Below are positions 9,485 to 20,357 of a stretch of 64,000 nucleotides of DNA, piece after piece (positions within the stretch are counted from its first letter, which is position 1; each line of letters begins with the position of its first letter). Source of the stretch: Nitrospirillum viridazoti CBAmc (GTDB lineage: Bacteria; Pseudomonadota; Alphaproteobacteria; Azospirillales; Azospirillaceae). The stretch is from assembly GCF_000730165.1 (NCBI RefSeq), contig NZ_CP022111.1:1054001-1118000 (forward strand), in the 5' to 3' direction. The position numbers were made by a program, and so were the translations under genes. A model generated the notes under the pieces. The model was not told the origin of the DNA. It did no database searches and was given only the letters and a program-made list of their open reading frames with translations.

Positions 9485-9596
9485 TCGAGACCAGCCTGCA
9501 GGCCTGTTTCCGCACCAACAGGTTGCATCCTACTGCGGTAGCGGGTTGGCCGCACCGGCGCGATGGGCCCGCTACAGAAAGGTCACGGGTCTGCGA

Positions 9597-11357
9597 TCAG
9601 CCTGTGAAGCGCGCCGTCAGGGGGAACCGCCGGTCCTTGGTGGTGGGCGACTTGCGGTGCACCTTGGGGCCAGGTGGCGACTGGAAGCGCTTGAACTCCG
9701 CCCGGCGGACGCGGCGGCGGATGTCCCGCACGAATTCCAGCGGCTCCCCCAGCTTTGCCGCGATCTCCACGTCGGTCTGGCGCTCTTTGGCGTCCTCCAT
9801 CTCCCACAACACCGCATCCAGGCGGGGATAGGGGGGCAGGCTGTCGGTGTCGCGCTGGTTGTGCTTCAGCTCGGCGCTGGGCTCCACATCGATGACGGCG
9901 CGCAGGGCGGCCTGGGCCTTGGCGTCATAGGCCTCCAGCGGTTTGCCGAAGGCCCCTTCCCAGATGCGGGCGAACAGCGGGTCCGGGTTTTGCGCCTGGG
10001 CCAGGCGCATCTCCAGGATGGGGAAGACATCGATGGCCTTGTACAGGTCCTTCAGCGGGTTGAAGGCGCCGCGCATGTCGCCGTAGAGCGTGCCGTATCC
10101 CATCAGGATTTCGCTCTTGTTGCTGGTGCCCAGGATGGCGCGGCGGCCATGGTCGTTGGAGATGGCGGACAAGGTGTTGCCCCGGATCTGCGCCTGCAGG
10201 TTCTCATCCGCCAGGCTGCCCATGTCGCGGCCGAAGGCGTTGCGGAACTTGGCCAGCCCGGCCTCATATTCCACGGTGATGGGCAGGCTGATGGCGCTGA
10301 AGCCCGCGCCCACGCCGGCCGCGAATTCCGCCGCCCGGGTGTTGGAACCGGAACTGGTGTAGGGCGACGGCATCATGACGGCGTTGACCTTGGCCGGGCC
10401 GAACACGTCGGCCGCCAGGGCCGCCACCAGGGTGGAATCGGCGCCGCCGGACAGGCCGAAGACCACGTCCTGGAAACCGTTCTTCTCGATGTAGTCGCGC
10501 AGGCCCAGGCCGACGATCAGATAGCGCTCCTGCGGGTCGGTCAGTTGGACGGGCGCCTGCGTTTCGGTCAGGCGGAAGCCCTGGCCCTCGTCGGCCAGGG
10601 TCACGGTGGCGCCCCCTTCCCCGCCGATCGCCATCTCATGGATGGCGCCAGCCGGATCCATGATGGCGGAACAGCCTTCCCACACCAGCTCGTCATTGCC
10701 ACCCACCTGGTTGACGTAGACCAGGGGCAGGCCCGTTTCCTGGATGCGCTGGGCGAACAGGCGGCGGCGGAAATTGCCCTTGGCGATGGCGTAGGGACTG
10801 GCGTTGAGGGAGACGATGACCTCCGCGCCCATCTGCCTCAGGTCATGGGTAACGTCGTCGAACCAGATGTCCTCGCAGATGCAGAAGCCCAGGGTGACGG
10901 GGCCGCCGGCGGCCTGAAACCGCAGCACGCCCATTTCGGCATCGGCGCCCGTCTGTTCCCCCCGCGCCTCGAACCAGCGCACGTCGTCGAAAACGTCATA
11001 GTTGGGTAGGTGGGTCTTGAACTGGCTCAGCACCGCGCGGCCCCGCTCGAACACCACCAGGCCGTTGCCCATCTTGCGCCCCTGCACCTTGCCGCGCAGG
11101 GGGGTGCCTACGGCGATGGTGGTGCCGGCCTCTTCCGACAGCAGGCGGTACTGCTCTGTCCAGTGGACGATGGCCTGCTGGTAGTCGGCCTCCAGCAAGT
11201 AGTCGCCGGCGGCATAGTTGGCGACGGCGCATTCCGGCAAGACATGCAGGTCGGCGTCGGGCTGGCCCAGGATGCTAGCCTTGGTCCGCTCGAAATTCCC
11301 CCGGAAATCGCCCGTGGTGTAGTTCATCTGGTGCAGGGCGACCTTCAGCGTGCGCAT
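9597..11357 (-). CDS. nadE: Glutamine-dependent NAD+ synthase
   Basis: The 586-residue enzyme makes NAD+ from deamido-NAD+, ATP and glutamine. The N-terminal nitrilase-like glutaminase domain has the triad Glu42 (LPECAV), Lys114 (FKTHLPNYDVFDD) and Cys161 (CICEDIW). The synthetase domain has the P-loop SGGADS at 303-308 and the downstream LGTSNKSEILMGYGT segment. Length and domain order are normal for the two-domain enzyme. It is transcribed on its own, with over 240 bases of gene-free DNA upstream. Confidence 0.97.
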   Translation of the reverse strand: MRTLKVALHQMNYTTGDFRGNFERTKASILGQPDADLHVLPECAVANYAAGDYLLEADYQQAIVHWTEQYRLLSEEAGTTIAVGTPLRGKVQGRKMGNGLVVFERGRAVLSQFKTHLPNYDVFDDVRWFEARGEQTGADAEMGVLRFQAAGGPVTLGFCICEDIWFDDVTHDLRQMGAEVIVSLNASPYAIAKGNFRRRLFAQRIQETGLPLVYVNQVGGNDELVWEGCSAIMDPAGAIHEMAIGGEGGATVTLADEGQGFRLTETQAPVQLTDPQERYLIVGLGLRDYIEKNGFQDVVFGLSGGADSTLVAALAADVFGPAKVNAVMMPSPYTSSGSNTRAAEFAAGVGAGFSAISLPITVEYEAGLAKFRNAFGRDMGSLADENLQAQIRGNTLSAISNDHGRRAILGTSNKSEILMGYGTLYGDMRGAFNPLKDLYKAIDVFPILEMRLAQAQNPDPLFARIWEGAFGKPLEAYDAKAQAALRAVIDVEPSAELKHNQRDTDSLPPYPRLDAVLWEMEDAKERQTDVEIAAKLGEPLEFVRDIRRRVRRAEFKRFQSPPGPKVHRKSPTTKDRRFPLTARFTG

Positions 11358-11601
11358 GGTCTCAATCTCGCTATGCCGGGCGCCGACGCTACAAGGCCAG
11401 CGCCGCCGTTACTTGTTGGCGGCCAGCCTACCATTCCCGGGCCGGTCGGCGGCAATCCCCCGAAAGCGAAGATGGCCCATGTCCAATCCCAAGCTGGCGC
11501 CGAAGCGACCGGCGGAACGAATGTCCGCTCCCGAGCCTTAAGAAGGTGCCGGGCAACCCGGCCGCAGCAGATGAACCGCACGACGAACGCCGGAGGAGAG
11601 C

Positions 11602-11952
11602 ATGCCCCAGCATCACCACGACCACGCCCACCAACAGGCCGCGCAACCGGACCAGCGCGGCGCGGCGGACAAAAAGCACGATGTGCGCGAGGCCAGCGAC
11701 ACGCAGCGCCTGAAGGATGAGTGGGCCATGACCGGCCACGCCGCGACCAAGAAGTCGCGTGGGATGGAGGGGCCGATCGCCGGCCATGACGCCCCGCCCA
11801 AGACCGGCGGCACCGGGGGCGCCAGCGGGTCCAAGGGAGACTGGGACGCGGCCGGCAGCGGCCAGCGGGGACCGCAGGGTGATCGCTCCGAAAGCACCGC
11901 CGGCACGGCGACGACGAGCAACAGCAGCCGGGGGCGGGGCCGCACGTCCTGA
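11602..11952 (+). CDS. Hydrophilic, probably disordered protein of unknown function
   Basis: The 116-residue protein follows a strong GGAGGAG ribosome site just before its ATG. It is rich in His at the N-terminus (MPQHHHDHAHQQ), then Lys, Asp, Gly, Ser and Thr, with no hydrophobic core, signal peptide or helix. This composition suggests an intrinsically disordered protein such as a stress-protective one. I do not recognise a family. A strong GC hairpin follows the stop. It is convergent with ssb. Confidence 0.6.
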   Translation: MPQHHHDHAHQQAAQPDQRGAADKKHDVREASDTQRLKDEWAMTGHAATKKSRGMEGPIAGHDAPPKTGGTGGASGSKGDWDAAGSGQRGPQGDRSESTAGTATTSNSSRGRGRTS

Positions 11953-11972
11953 TGCCGTAGTGCCCTGGCGAA

Positions 11973-11994
11973 AGGGCCGCGTCACCGCGGCCCT
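11973..11994. terminator. GC hairpin between the disordered-protein gene and ssb
   Basis: AGGGCCGCG (11973-11981) pairs with CGCGGCCCT (11986-11994) around TCAC. It sits between convergent genes, where a terminator is expected, but no T-run follows on either strand. Confidence 0.5.
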
Positions 11995-12014
11995 CGGCTC
12001 TTATCGTCTGAATG

Positions 12015-12560
12015 TCAGAACGGGATTTCGTCGTCCAGGTCGTCGGCCGGCTTGCCGCCACCGCCGCCAAAGCCACCGCGCGAACCGCCGCCGGAGGAGG
12101 AACCACCCCCACCGTAGCCACCGCCACCGGAGGACCCGCCGCCGTAGCTGGAGCCGCCGCCACCGAAGTCACCGCCCGACTCGTAGCCACCCCCGCCGCC
12201 ACCGCCGTCACGGCCTTCGAGCATGGTCAGCTCCCCGCGGAAGGGACGCAGCACCACCTCGGTCGTGTACTTCTCCTGGCCGGACTGGTCGGTCCACTTG
12301 CGGGTTTCCAGCTGGCCCTCGATGTAGACCTTGGAGCCCTTCTTCAGGAAGCGCTCGGCCACGCCGATCAGCGCCTCATTGAAGATCACCACCTGGTGCC
12401 ACTGGGTGCGTTCCTGCCGCTCCCCACTGTTGCGGTCCTTCCACGTTTCAGAGGTGGCGATGCGCAGGTTGCACACCTTGCCGCCGTTCTGCATGGACCT
12501 GACCTCGGGCTCCTTGCCCAGGTTGCCGATGAGGATGACTTTGTTGACGCTGCCAGCCAT
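12015..12560 (-). CDS. ssb: Single-stranded DNA-binding protein
   Basis: The 181-residue protein begins with the OB fold ([20 protein letters not shown], then [13 protein letters not shown]). A long Gly/Ser-rich linker follows, and the acidic tail ends DDLDDEIPF, which binds partner proteins. SSB protects single-stranded DNA in replication, repair and recombination. It is divergent from uvrA, an arrangement common in alphaproteobacteria. The low-complexity linker is normal for the family. Confidence 0.97.
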   Translation of the reverse strand: MAGSVNKVILIGNLGKEPEVRSMQNGGKVCNLRIATSETWKDRNSGERQERTQWHQVVIFNEALIGVAERFLKKGSKVYIEGQLETRKWTDQSGQEKYTTEVVLRPFRGELTMLEGRDGGGGGGGYESGGDFGGGGSSYGGGSSGGGGYGGGGSSSGGGSRGGFGGGGGKPADDLDDEIPF

Positions 12561-12879
12561 GTCCGATCCGTCCTGAATCCAAAAGAGGGCGAAAAACGCC
12601 CCGCCGTTGATGGGGAGAGCCTACACCGCCGTTCATGTGCAATGCCACAGCGATGGTGGTACGGGCCCCCGGTATACCCAAAATATCGATCAGGACGTCC
12701 TTTTGGGGCACCCTGCCCCCGTGTGACGAAATCGTCGTTGAGGGGGTGCATCCTGCTGTCGCCTTTTGACACAGGCATCCCCATATTAAGGCGCTGTCGC
12801 CGGCTGGCCGGTGGGAAGGCGCCTTACTAGCGTATTCCCCTTGCCAGCGCCTGCCCCGATCGATTATTCAGAACATACC
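12561..12879. other. Divergent ssb-uvrA promoter region
   Basis: No gene is visible in these 319 bases. The region must hold promoters for ssb (minus) and uvrA (plus). The CTTTTGGATT word lies at 12576-12585 (minus) before ssb. A TTGACA-like hexamer lies at 12766-12771, but no -10 box lies at the right distance. The LexA-type box falls at its right end. Confidence 0.6.
12576..12585 (-). other. CTTTTGGATT word upstream of ssb (copy 2 of 3)
   Basis: Reads CTCTTTTGGATT on the minus strand and ends 15 bases before the ssb start. The same twelve bases occur before argS. Function unknown. Confidence 0.45.

Positions 12880-12885
<6 letters not shown>
12871..12885 (+). promoter_or_regulatory. LexA (SOS) box overlapping the uvrA start codon
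   Basis: GAAC-ATACCAT-GAAC is GAAC-N7-GAAC, the complement of the GTTC-N7-GTTC direct repeat used by alphaproteobacterial LexA. uvrA is a classical SOS gene. The box covers the ATG at 12880-12882. Such a spaced pair arises by chance about once or twice in 64 kb; the position makes it credible. Confidence 0.6.
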
Positions 12886-15758
<2,873 letters not shown>

Positions 15759-15762
<4 letters not shown>

Positions 15763-16457
15763 CGCCCATCGTCCTGATCCCCGGCCTGCTGTGTACGGCC
15801 GAGGTGTTCGCCCCGCAGGTCGCGGCGCTATGGCCGCACGGCCCCGTCACCGTGGCCAACACCTTGACGGGGGAGACGATGGCGGACATGGCGGCGGCCA
15901 TCCTGGCCCAGGCCCCGCCCCGCTTTGCCTTGGCGGGCCTGTCCATGGGCGGCTACGTCGCCCTGGAGATCATGCGCCAGGCGCCGGAACGGGTGGTGAA
16001 GCTGGCGCTGATCAGCACCCAGGCGCTGCCCGATACACCGGAGCAGTCAGAGCAGCGCCGGACCTTTGTCGCCCTGGCGCGCAAGGCCAAGTTCGCCACC
16101 GTGCTGCGCCATGCTATGTCCGCCATGCATCATCCCGACCGCCGGGATGATGCGGACCTGGCGGCGGTGAACCTGCGCATGGGCCTGACGGTCGGGGTGG
16201 AGGGGTTGGCGCGCCAGACGGCGGCCATCATCGGCCGCCCCGACAGCCGCCCCACCCTGCCTACCATCCATGTGCCCACCCTGGTGCTGGTGGGGGATAG
16301 CGACCCCCTGATGCCGCCGGAGCGGTCTCATGACATGGCCGCCACCATCCCCGGCGCCCGGCTGGTGGTCGTACCCCAGTGCGGCCACGCCTCCACCCTG
16401 GAACAGCCGGCGGCGGTGAACCAGGCGCTGGTGGAGTGGATGGGGGCTGAAGTCTAG
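15759..16457 (+). CDS. Alpha/beta hydrolase
   Basis: The 232-residue protein has the alpha/beta-hydrolase fold signature. The nucleophile Ser62 is in [13 protein letters not shown], an acid is in [12 protein letters not shown], and the catalytic His is in [11 protein letters not shown] near the end. There is no signal peptide, so it is cytoplasmic. The substrate is unknown; esterase or lactonase activity is typical. The ATGA overlap with uvrA indicates co-translation, but no functional link to repair is evident. Confidence 0.88.
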
Positions 16458-16469
16458 ACAGCGTGAGTT

Positions 16470-16850
16470 CTATAATAAAGTCGCTTTCGATAGCGACGCG
16501 AATGTCCGGTCGAATGTCATCAGCGTGTCGGCGCGCGCTGCATCGGCTTCCGCCAAGATGACACCATCGGCAAAATCACCACCTTGGCTCAGCAATGAGA
16601 GGCCGGTTTCCAGTGCAGGTCGGTTCACCTGGACATTCCTAGCCTCGGTCACCGTCCGTAGGGCTGCTGCGATTTCGTGATCGCCATACCGATAAAGCCG
16701 TCTCAGAACCCATACCGTCTCGCACAATACCTGTAGGGGAATGATCAGTGTTTCCGCACCTTCGATGACGACTGCCGCCTTTTGGGCCTGCGCCTCGTCA
16801 TCCCAGGTCAGATAGCGGACCATCACATTGGTATCGATAGCGACCTTCAC
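16470..16850 (-). CDS. vapC: PIN-domain toxin, VapC type
   Basis: The 126-residue PIN-domain protein is probably an endoribonuclease toxin. The acidic active-site residues are visible: Asp6 (AIDTNVMVRYL), Glu44 (CETVW), Asp92/Asp95 (GGDFADGVI) and Asp114 (TFDRTF). It lies ten bases downstream of its AbrB-type antitoxin on the same strand. Base composition is less GC-rich than the flanking genes, which fits a mobile toxin-antitoxin pair. Confidence 0.88.
   Translation of the reverse strand: MKVAIDTNVMVRYLTWDDEAQAQKAAVVIEGAETLIIPLQVLCETVWVLRRLYRYGDHEIAAALRTVTEARNVQVNRPALETGLSLLSQGGDFADGVILAEADAARADTLMTFDRTFASLSKATLL
16480..16497 (-). terminator. Possible terminator hairpin at the 3' end of vapC
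   Basis: On the minus strand GTCGCT and AGCGAC (16497-16492 and 16485-16480) form a six-base stem followed by TTTATTAT. It lies inside the last codons of vapC. Confidence 0.4.
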
Positions 16851-16860
16851 GCCTTGGCGC

Positions 16861-17133
16861 TCATGCTTTGACGGCGCGACCGGCCTCCGCCTCGATCGCC
16901 TCCTGCATTTCCTCCAGCGAAATCACGCGCTGTCCTGGCCGTTGGAGCATGCCGCGTGCACGGACAATACTGGGACGTAACGCAGCCGGCTGAAGTTCAA
17001 TACGTCCGTCAGGCAGAAAAACGACGCCGACCTTTTGGCCGGGGCCGAGGCCGAGATGGTCAAGCACAGCCTGTTTCAGCGTGACTTGGCCCTTGGCGGT
17101 AATGGTCAGTTCCAATGCCATGGCACCCATCAT
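16861..17133 (-). CDS. vapB: AbrB/MazE-type antitoxin, VapB
   Basis: The protein is up to 90 residues. The N-terminal swapped-hairpin DNA-binding domain is visible (ELTITAKGQVTLKQAVLDHLGLGPGQKV), followed by an acidic helical tail (ISLEEMQEAIEAEAG) expected to wrap the toxin. It should neutralise the VapC encoded just downstream and repress the pair. Three ATGs (17133, 17130, 17121) are possible; 17121 removes MMGA and fits the family equally well. A perfect inverted repeat lies directly upstream. Confidence 0.85.
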   Translation of the reverse strand: MMGAMALELTITAKGQVTLKQAVLDHLGLGPGQKVGVVFLPDGRIELQPAALRPSIVRARGMLQRPGQRVISLEEMQEAIEAEAGRAVKA

Positions 17134-17135
17134 CA

Positions 17136-17156
17136 GTAAGGCTACAGCTACCTTAC
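17136..17156. promoter_or_regulatory. Putative autoregulatory operator of vapBC
   Basis: GTAAGG (17136-17141) and CCTTAC (17151-17156) form a perfect inverted repeat immediately upstream of vapB. A wider pair, CTACAG (17142-17147) and CTGTAG (17167-17172), overlaps it. This is where an AbrB-type antitoxin would bind. Confidence 0.5.
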
Positions 17157-17189
17157 ATTAGTCTCTCTGTAGACTTTGACAAGGGCCCC

Positions 17190-17831
17190 CTACCACCGCA
17201 ACGCCATACGCCCTGCCACTGCGCCCACCGCCGCCATGATGGCGATGGCCGCGCTGTACCACAGCAGCACGAAGGTGCCGGCGTCGTTCTCGCAGGCCAG
17301 GGCGTAGGCCATCGCACCCAAGGCCCCGGCCAGGCCGCCGGCCACGGCGGCGGCGCGCACTGGTTCGGTCGGTGCCCCGTGGCGCAGCAGCAGGATCAGG
17401 GCGGCCAGGGCCGGCAGGGAGGCCGCGATGATGATGCTCATGCACGTCAGGGCGGAATAGGTATGCAGGCCCAGATAGGACAGGCCGGAACGATCGGTGG
17501 CCGCGCGAAAGGTCATGATCAGGAAGCCGGGTAGTAGGGGTGCCAGGCGCGGCAACCCGCGCCCGGGGGCGGCGGAGCGCAGCACCAACCAGGCACCGGC
17601 CAGCGCTAAGGCGCCGGTGCCGGCCACCTTGAACAGGAAAGGCGCCTGCGTCGCCGCCGTGCCGATGTCCGGCCGCACACCCGCCAGGGCCAGAACCACG
17701 GCGATGGCGATGGCCAGCGACAGGGTCAGCGCCAGGAGCAACACGGCAGGGAAGGTCTCCATGCGCAAGCCGGAACGGCGCCCTGCCTGCCCCGACAGCT
17801 GCGCGATCAAGGTCTCGGTCGAGCGGTTCAT
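17190..17831 (-). CDS. nrsF: NrsF-family (DUF1109) anti-sigma factor
   Basis: The 213-residue membrane protein has about six hydrophobic helices after a short cytoplasmic N-terminus and matches the NrsF/DUF1109 family. Such proteins hold a SigF-type ECF sigma factor at the membrane until a stress signal arrives, often oxidative or heavy-metal stress. It overlaps the sigma gene by four bases. Cysteines occur in TCMSIII and ACENDAG; conserved cysteines are important for sensing in the Caulobacter protein. Confidence 0.85.
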   Translation of the reverse strand: MNRSTETLIAQLSGQAGRRSGLRMETFPAVLLLALTLSLAIAIAVVLALAGVRPDIGTAATQAPFLFKVAGTGALALAGAWLVLRSAAPGRGLPRLAPLLPGFLIMTFRAATDRSGLSYLGLHTYSALTCMSIIIAASLPALAALILLLRHGAPTEPVRAAAVAGGLAGALGAMAYALACENDAGTFVLLWYSAAIAIMAAVGAVAGRMALRW

Positions 17832-18418
17832 GGCTTCCTCCCTCTCTCATTCCCAACGGGCGGATCGGCAGCATTCCACAGGGCCTTCAGGGCGCGGTGG
17901 AACAGTACGCGGACCGAGCCTTCGCTGAGGTTCAGCCGCCGGGCCGTAGCCTGGGGTGAGAGCCCCTCCACAGCCAGGGCCCGCACCACGCCCCGCTGGC
18001 CGGCCGGCAACTGGGCGATGTGGCGATCCACGTCCACCAGGGCGCGCTCCCGCTCCTCCTCCGGCGCCGCCAGGGCGTCGGCCAGGTCGTCGATGGTAAG
18101 GTCGGCGGTGCCCGACGCCTCCCGCCGCAGCTTGCGGGCCGCGTCCAGGAACTTGTAGCGCGCGATGCCGTGCAGCCAGGGCATGAGGGGCCGGCCAGGG
18201 TCCCAAGTGTGCCGCTTGGTATGCAGGCCGATCAGGATTTCCTGCACGATGTCTTCCGTCTCCGCCGTGCCCAGGCCGAAGCGGCCCAGGCGGTTATGGA
18301 CCACCCGCCGGAACAGCGTCGCCGCCTCGGCCAGGAAGCGCTGATAGGCGGCGGTGTCGCCACGCCGTTCCGCGCGCATCGCCTCCGCCCACCGCTCTTC
18401 CAACGGGTCCATATCCAT
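17828..18418 (-). CDS. ECF RNA polymerase sigma factor, SigF/ECF16-like
   Basis: The 196-residue protein has region 2 (TEDIVQEILIGLHTKRHTWDPGRPLMPWLHGIARYKFLD in parts) and region 4 (QRGVVRALAVEGLSPQATARRL then SEGSVRVLFHRALKALW). Pairing with NrsF places it with SigF-like ECF factors. The first ATG is at 18418 and a second at 18412. The predicted -10 lies only 3-6 bases before 18418, so the transcript may start at or inside the first codons, favouring the second ATG or leaderless translation. Confidence 0.9.
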   Translation of the reverse strand: MDMDPLEERWAEAMRAERRGDTAAYQRFLAEAATLFRRVVHNRLGRFGLGTAETEDIVQEILIGLHTKRHTWDPGRPLMPWLHGIARYKFLDAARKLRREASGTADLTIDDLADALAAPEEERERALVDVDRHIAQLPAGQRGVVRALAVEGLSPQATARRLNLSEGSVRVLFHRALKALWNAADPPVGNERGRKP

Positions 18419-18420
18419 CC

Positions 18421-18446
18421 TTCGCCGGCGGGGGCCGGGTTGTTAC
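18421..18446 (-). promoter_or_regulatory. Putative ECF (SigF-type) promoter of the sigma-nrsF operon
   Basis: On the minus strand GTAACA (18446-18441) and CGAA (18424-18421) are separated by exactly 16 bases. This fits the GTAACC-N16-CGAA consensus I recall for Caulobacter SigF and implies autoregulation. Confidence 0.6.
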
Positions 18447-18489
18447 AGGGCGGCTCGAAAAAGATTCTCAAAAAAAAGTCGCGGGCACT

Positions 18490-18515
18490 GTTACGCCCGG
18501 GGCCGGGCCGCCGAA
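18490..18515 (+). promoter_or_regulatory. Putative ECF promoter of the secreted hydrolase
   Basis: GTTACG (18490-18495), 16 bases, then CGAA (18512-18515), facing the gene at 18576. The -35 has GTTAC instead of GTAAC, but the spacing and -10 match the divergent site. It places the hydrolase in the sigma factor's regulon. Confidence 0.5.
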
Positions 18516-18575
18516 GACAGGAAAGAAGCCGCTGCGCTTCCCCTCCCTGTTCGATCCCATGCTAGGAGACCCGCC

Positions 18576-19349
18576 ATGTTTCGCAAGCTGTCCTTTGTTG
18601 CCGCCCTGGCCCTGGCCGCGGCCACCGTCGCCCTGCCCGCCGCCGCGGCCACCACCCCAGCCGGCCCGGCCCCCGTTCATAACGTCGTGCTGGTGCATGG
18701 CGCCTGGGCCGATGGATCCAGCTGGAACGAGGTCATAAAGATCCTGCAGGCGAAGGGACTGCATGTCACAGCCGTGCAGAACCCGCTGACCTCATTGGCT
18801 GAGTCGGATGCTGCCACCCGCGCGGTGCTGGCGCAGCAGGACGGTCCCACCGTGCTGGTGGCCCATTCCTGGGGCGGTACAGTGATCAGCGACGTGGGCA
18901 CCGACCCCAAGGTCACGGCCCTGGTCTATGTCGCCGCCCGCGCCCCGGACGCCAACGAGGACTTCGTGGCCCTGTCGGCCAAGTTCCCCACCATGCCTGT
19001 GCGGGCAGAGGTGCAGAACCATGACGGCATGACCGTCATCTCGGAAAAGGGCTTCCTGGACTATTTCGCCAACGGTGTCGCCCCGGCGCAGGCCAAGGCG
19101 CTGTATGCCGAACAGGGCCCGACGGCCGCCAGCATCTTCGCCGGCCGCACCACCGCCGCCGCCTGGCATGACAAGCCCAGCTACTATGCCGTGTCCAAGC
19201 AGGACCTGACCATCTCCCCCGACCTGGAGCGTTTCCTGGCCAAGCGCATGAACGCGGACACCATCGAGGTCGATGGCGGCCACCTGACCCTGGTGTCGCA
19301 CGCGCAGGAAATCGCCGGCCTGATCCTGAAGGCCGCCGGCCAGGGCTGA
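18576..19349 (+). CDS. Secreted alpha/beta hydrolase
   Basis: The 257-residue protein has a signal peptide ending near PAAAA. The hydrolase fold shows VLVHGAWADGSSW (oxyanion-hole region), nucleophile Ser98 in VAHSWGGTVIS, and the catalytic His in DGGHLTLVSH. The start follows AGGAGA. It acts outside the cytoplasmic membrane; similar proteins are esterases of the pyrethroid-hydrolase/salicylate-esterase type. It is divergent from the ECF sigma gene and has a matching promoter, so it is probably stress-induced. Confidence 0.88.
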   Translation: MFRKLSFVAALALAAATVALPAAAATTPAGPAPVHNVVLVHGAWADGSSWNEVIKILQAKGLHVTAVQNPLTSLAESDAATRAVLAQQDGPTVLVAHSWGGTVISDVGTDPKVTALVYVAARAPDANEDFVALSAKFPTMPVRAEVQNHDGMTVISEKGFLDYFANGVAPAQAKALYAEQGPTAASIFAGRTTAAAWHDKPSYYAVSKQDLTISPDLERFLAKRMNADTIEVDGGHLTLVSHAQEIAGLILKAAGQG

Positions 19350-19367
19350 GGTGTGGACGCCGCGAGG

Positions 19368-19598
19368 CTAGCGGCTGTGGTGCCCCGGCGCGTCCGGCCG
19401 CTTCCTCGGGGATTCCTGCTCATCCTCCCGCTTGTTCACAGCGGGCGTGCCTTTGGGCTGCGGCGCCTCGTGCGGGATGGGCGGGAAGATGTCGGGCGTG
19501 GGGGAGCGCGCCTCTTCGATTGCCTCCACCACCTCTTCCAGGATGATGTTGCCCAGGATGCTGCCGGTATCGGCGTCCTTATCCGTCTTCTTGCTCAT
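19368..19598 (-). CDS. Small acidic hypothetical protein
   Basis: The 76-residue protein starts at ATG 19598, six bases after GGAGGA; a GTG one codon earlier is possible. A short helix-prone segment (GNIILEEVVEAIEEA) is followed by a Pro- and charge-rich, probably disordered tail. No family is recognised. It is convergent with the hydrolase gene. Confidence 0.6.
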   Translation of the reverse strand: MSKKTDKDADTGSILGNIILEEVVEAIEEARSPTPDIFPPIPHEAPQPKGTPAVNKREDEQESPRKRPDAPGHHSR

Positions 19599-19670
19599 CA
19601 CTGTTCCTCCTCAAGGGGACACCCTTGACATAAGGATAGGCGTCCCGAGGTTCAAAGGGGCTGAGCTGGG

Positions 19671-20357
19671 TCAGCCTTCCTTCTTTTTCCCCTGCCCGAT
19701 CCGGGGTTCCGTCCCCGCCAGCAGGCGGCGGATATTGGCGTGGTGGCGAATCCACACCAGCACGGCGATGGCAAGCGCCAGGATGGCTTCCGCCCCACCG
19801 GCGCCGAAGTCGGCGGCGTCCGGCCACACCGCCGGCAGGAACCACGCGACCAGCGGCGCCAAGGCCAGGGCCACCAGGGCGGAGAAGGAGGAGATGCGGA
19901 ACAGAACGGCGACCAGCAACCAGGTCAGGCAGGCGATGACGCCCACCGGCCAGCAGGTGGCCAGCAGCACGCCCAGGGCGGTCGCGACCCCTTTGCCGCC
20001 CTTGAAGCCCAGCCACACCGGGAAGGTATGGCCCAGCATGGCGCCCCCGCCGGCCACCAGGGCGGCCAGGTGCGGTGCGTCCGGGGACGGCAGGAAGCTC
20101 ATGGCCAGGCAATGAGCGACGCCCACGGCGATGGCGCCCTTGCCGCTGTCCAGCACCAGGGTGGCGGCGGCCAGGGGCTTGTTGCCCGTGCGCAGCACGT
20201 TGGTGGCGCCGATGTTGCCGGAGCCGATCTTGCGGATGTCGCCATAGCCGCCCAGGTAGGCCAACACCAGGCCGAAGGGGATGGAGCCCAGCAGGTAGCC
20301 GCCAGCCAGCGCCAGCAGCAAGGGCATCAGGGGCAGCGCCGCCGTGTCCATGGGCAT
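19671..20357 (-). CDS. plsY: Acyl-phosphate:glycerol-3-phosphate acyltransferase
   Basis: The 228-residue membrane enzyme adds the first acyl chain to glycerol-3-phosphate from acyl-phosphate. Motifs of the family are present: LLGSIPFGLVLAY, GSGNIGATNVLRTGNK, AMLGHTFPVWLGFKGGKGVA. Several membrane helices are evident. The start at 20357 shares one base with the pyrC stop (TGATG), as in the pyrB-pyrC-plsY order of many alphaproteobacteria. An upstream in-frame start exists but would lie inside pyrC. Confidence 0.95.
   Translation of the reverse strand: MPMDTAALPLMPLLLALAGGYLLGSIPFGLVLAYLGGYGDIRKIGSGNIGATNVLRTGNKPLAAATLVLDSGKGAIAVGVAHCLAMSFLPSPDAPHLAALVAGGGAMLGHTFPVWLGFKGGKGVATALGVLLATCWPVGVIACLTWLLVAVLFRISSFSALVALALAPLVAWFLPAVWPDAADFGAGGAEAILALAIAVLVWIRHHANIRRLLAGTEPRIGQGKKKEG

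Noticed and set aside
12030-12215. Repetitive GGA/CCG tract in ssb considered as a DNA repeat array
   Set aside because: It encodes the normal Gly/Ser-rich linker of SSB.
12766-12794. TTGACA hexamer as a uvrA -35 box
   Set aside because: No -10-like hexamer lies 16-18 bases downstream; TATTAA is only 12 bases away.
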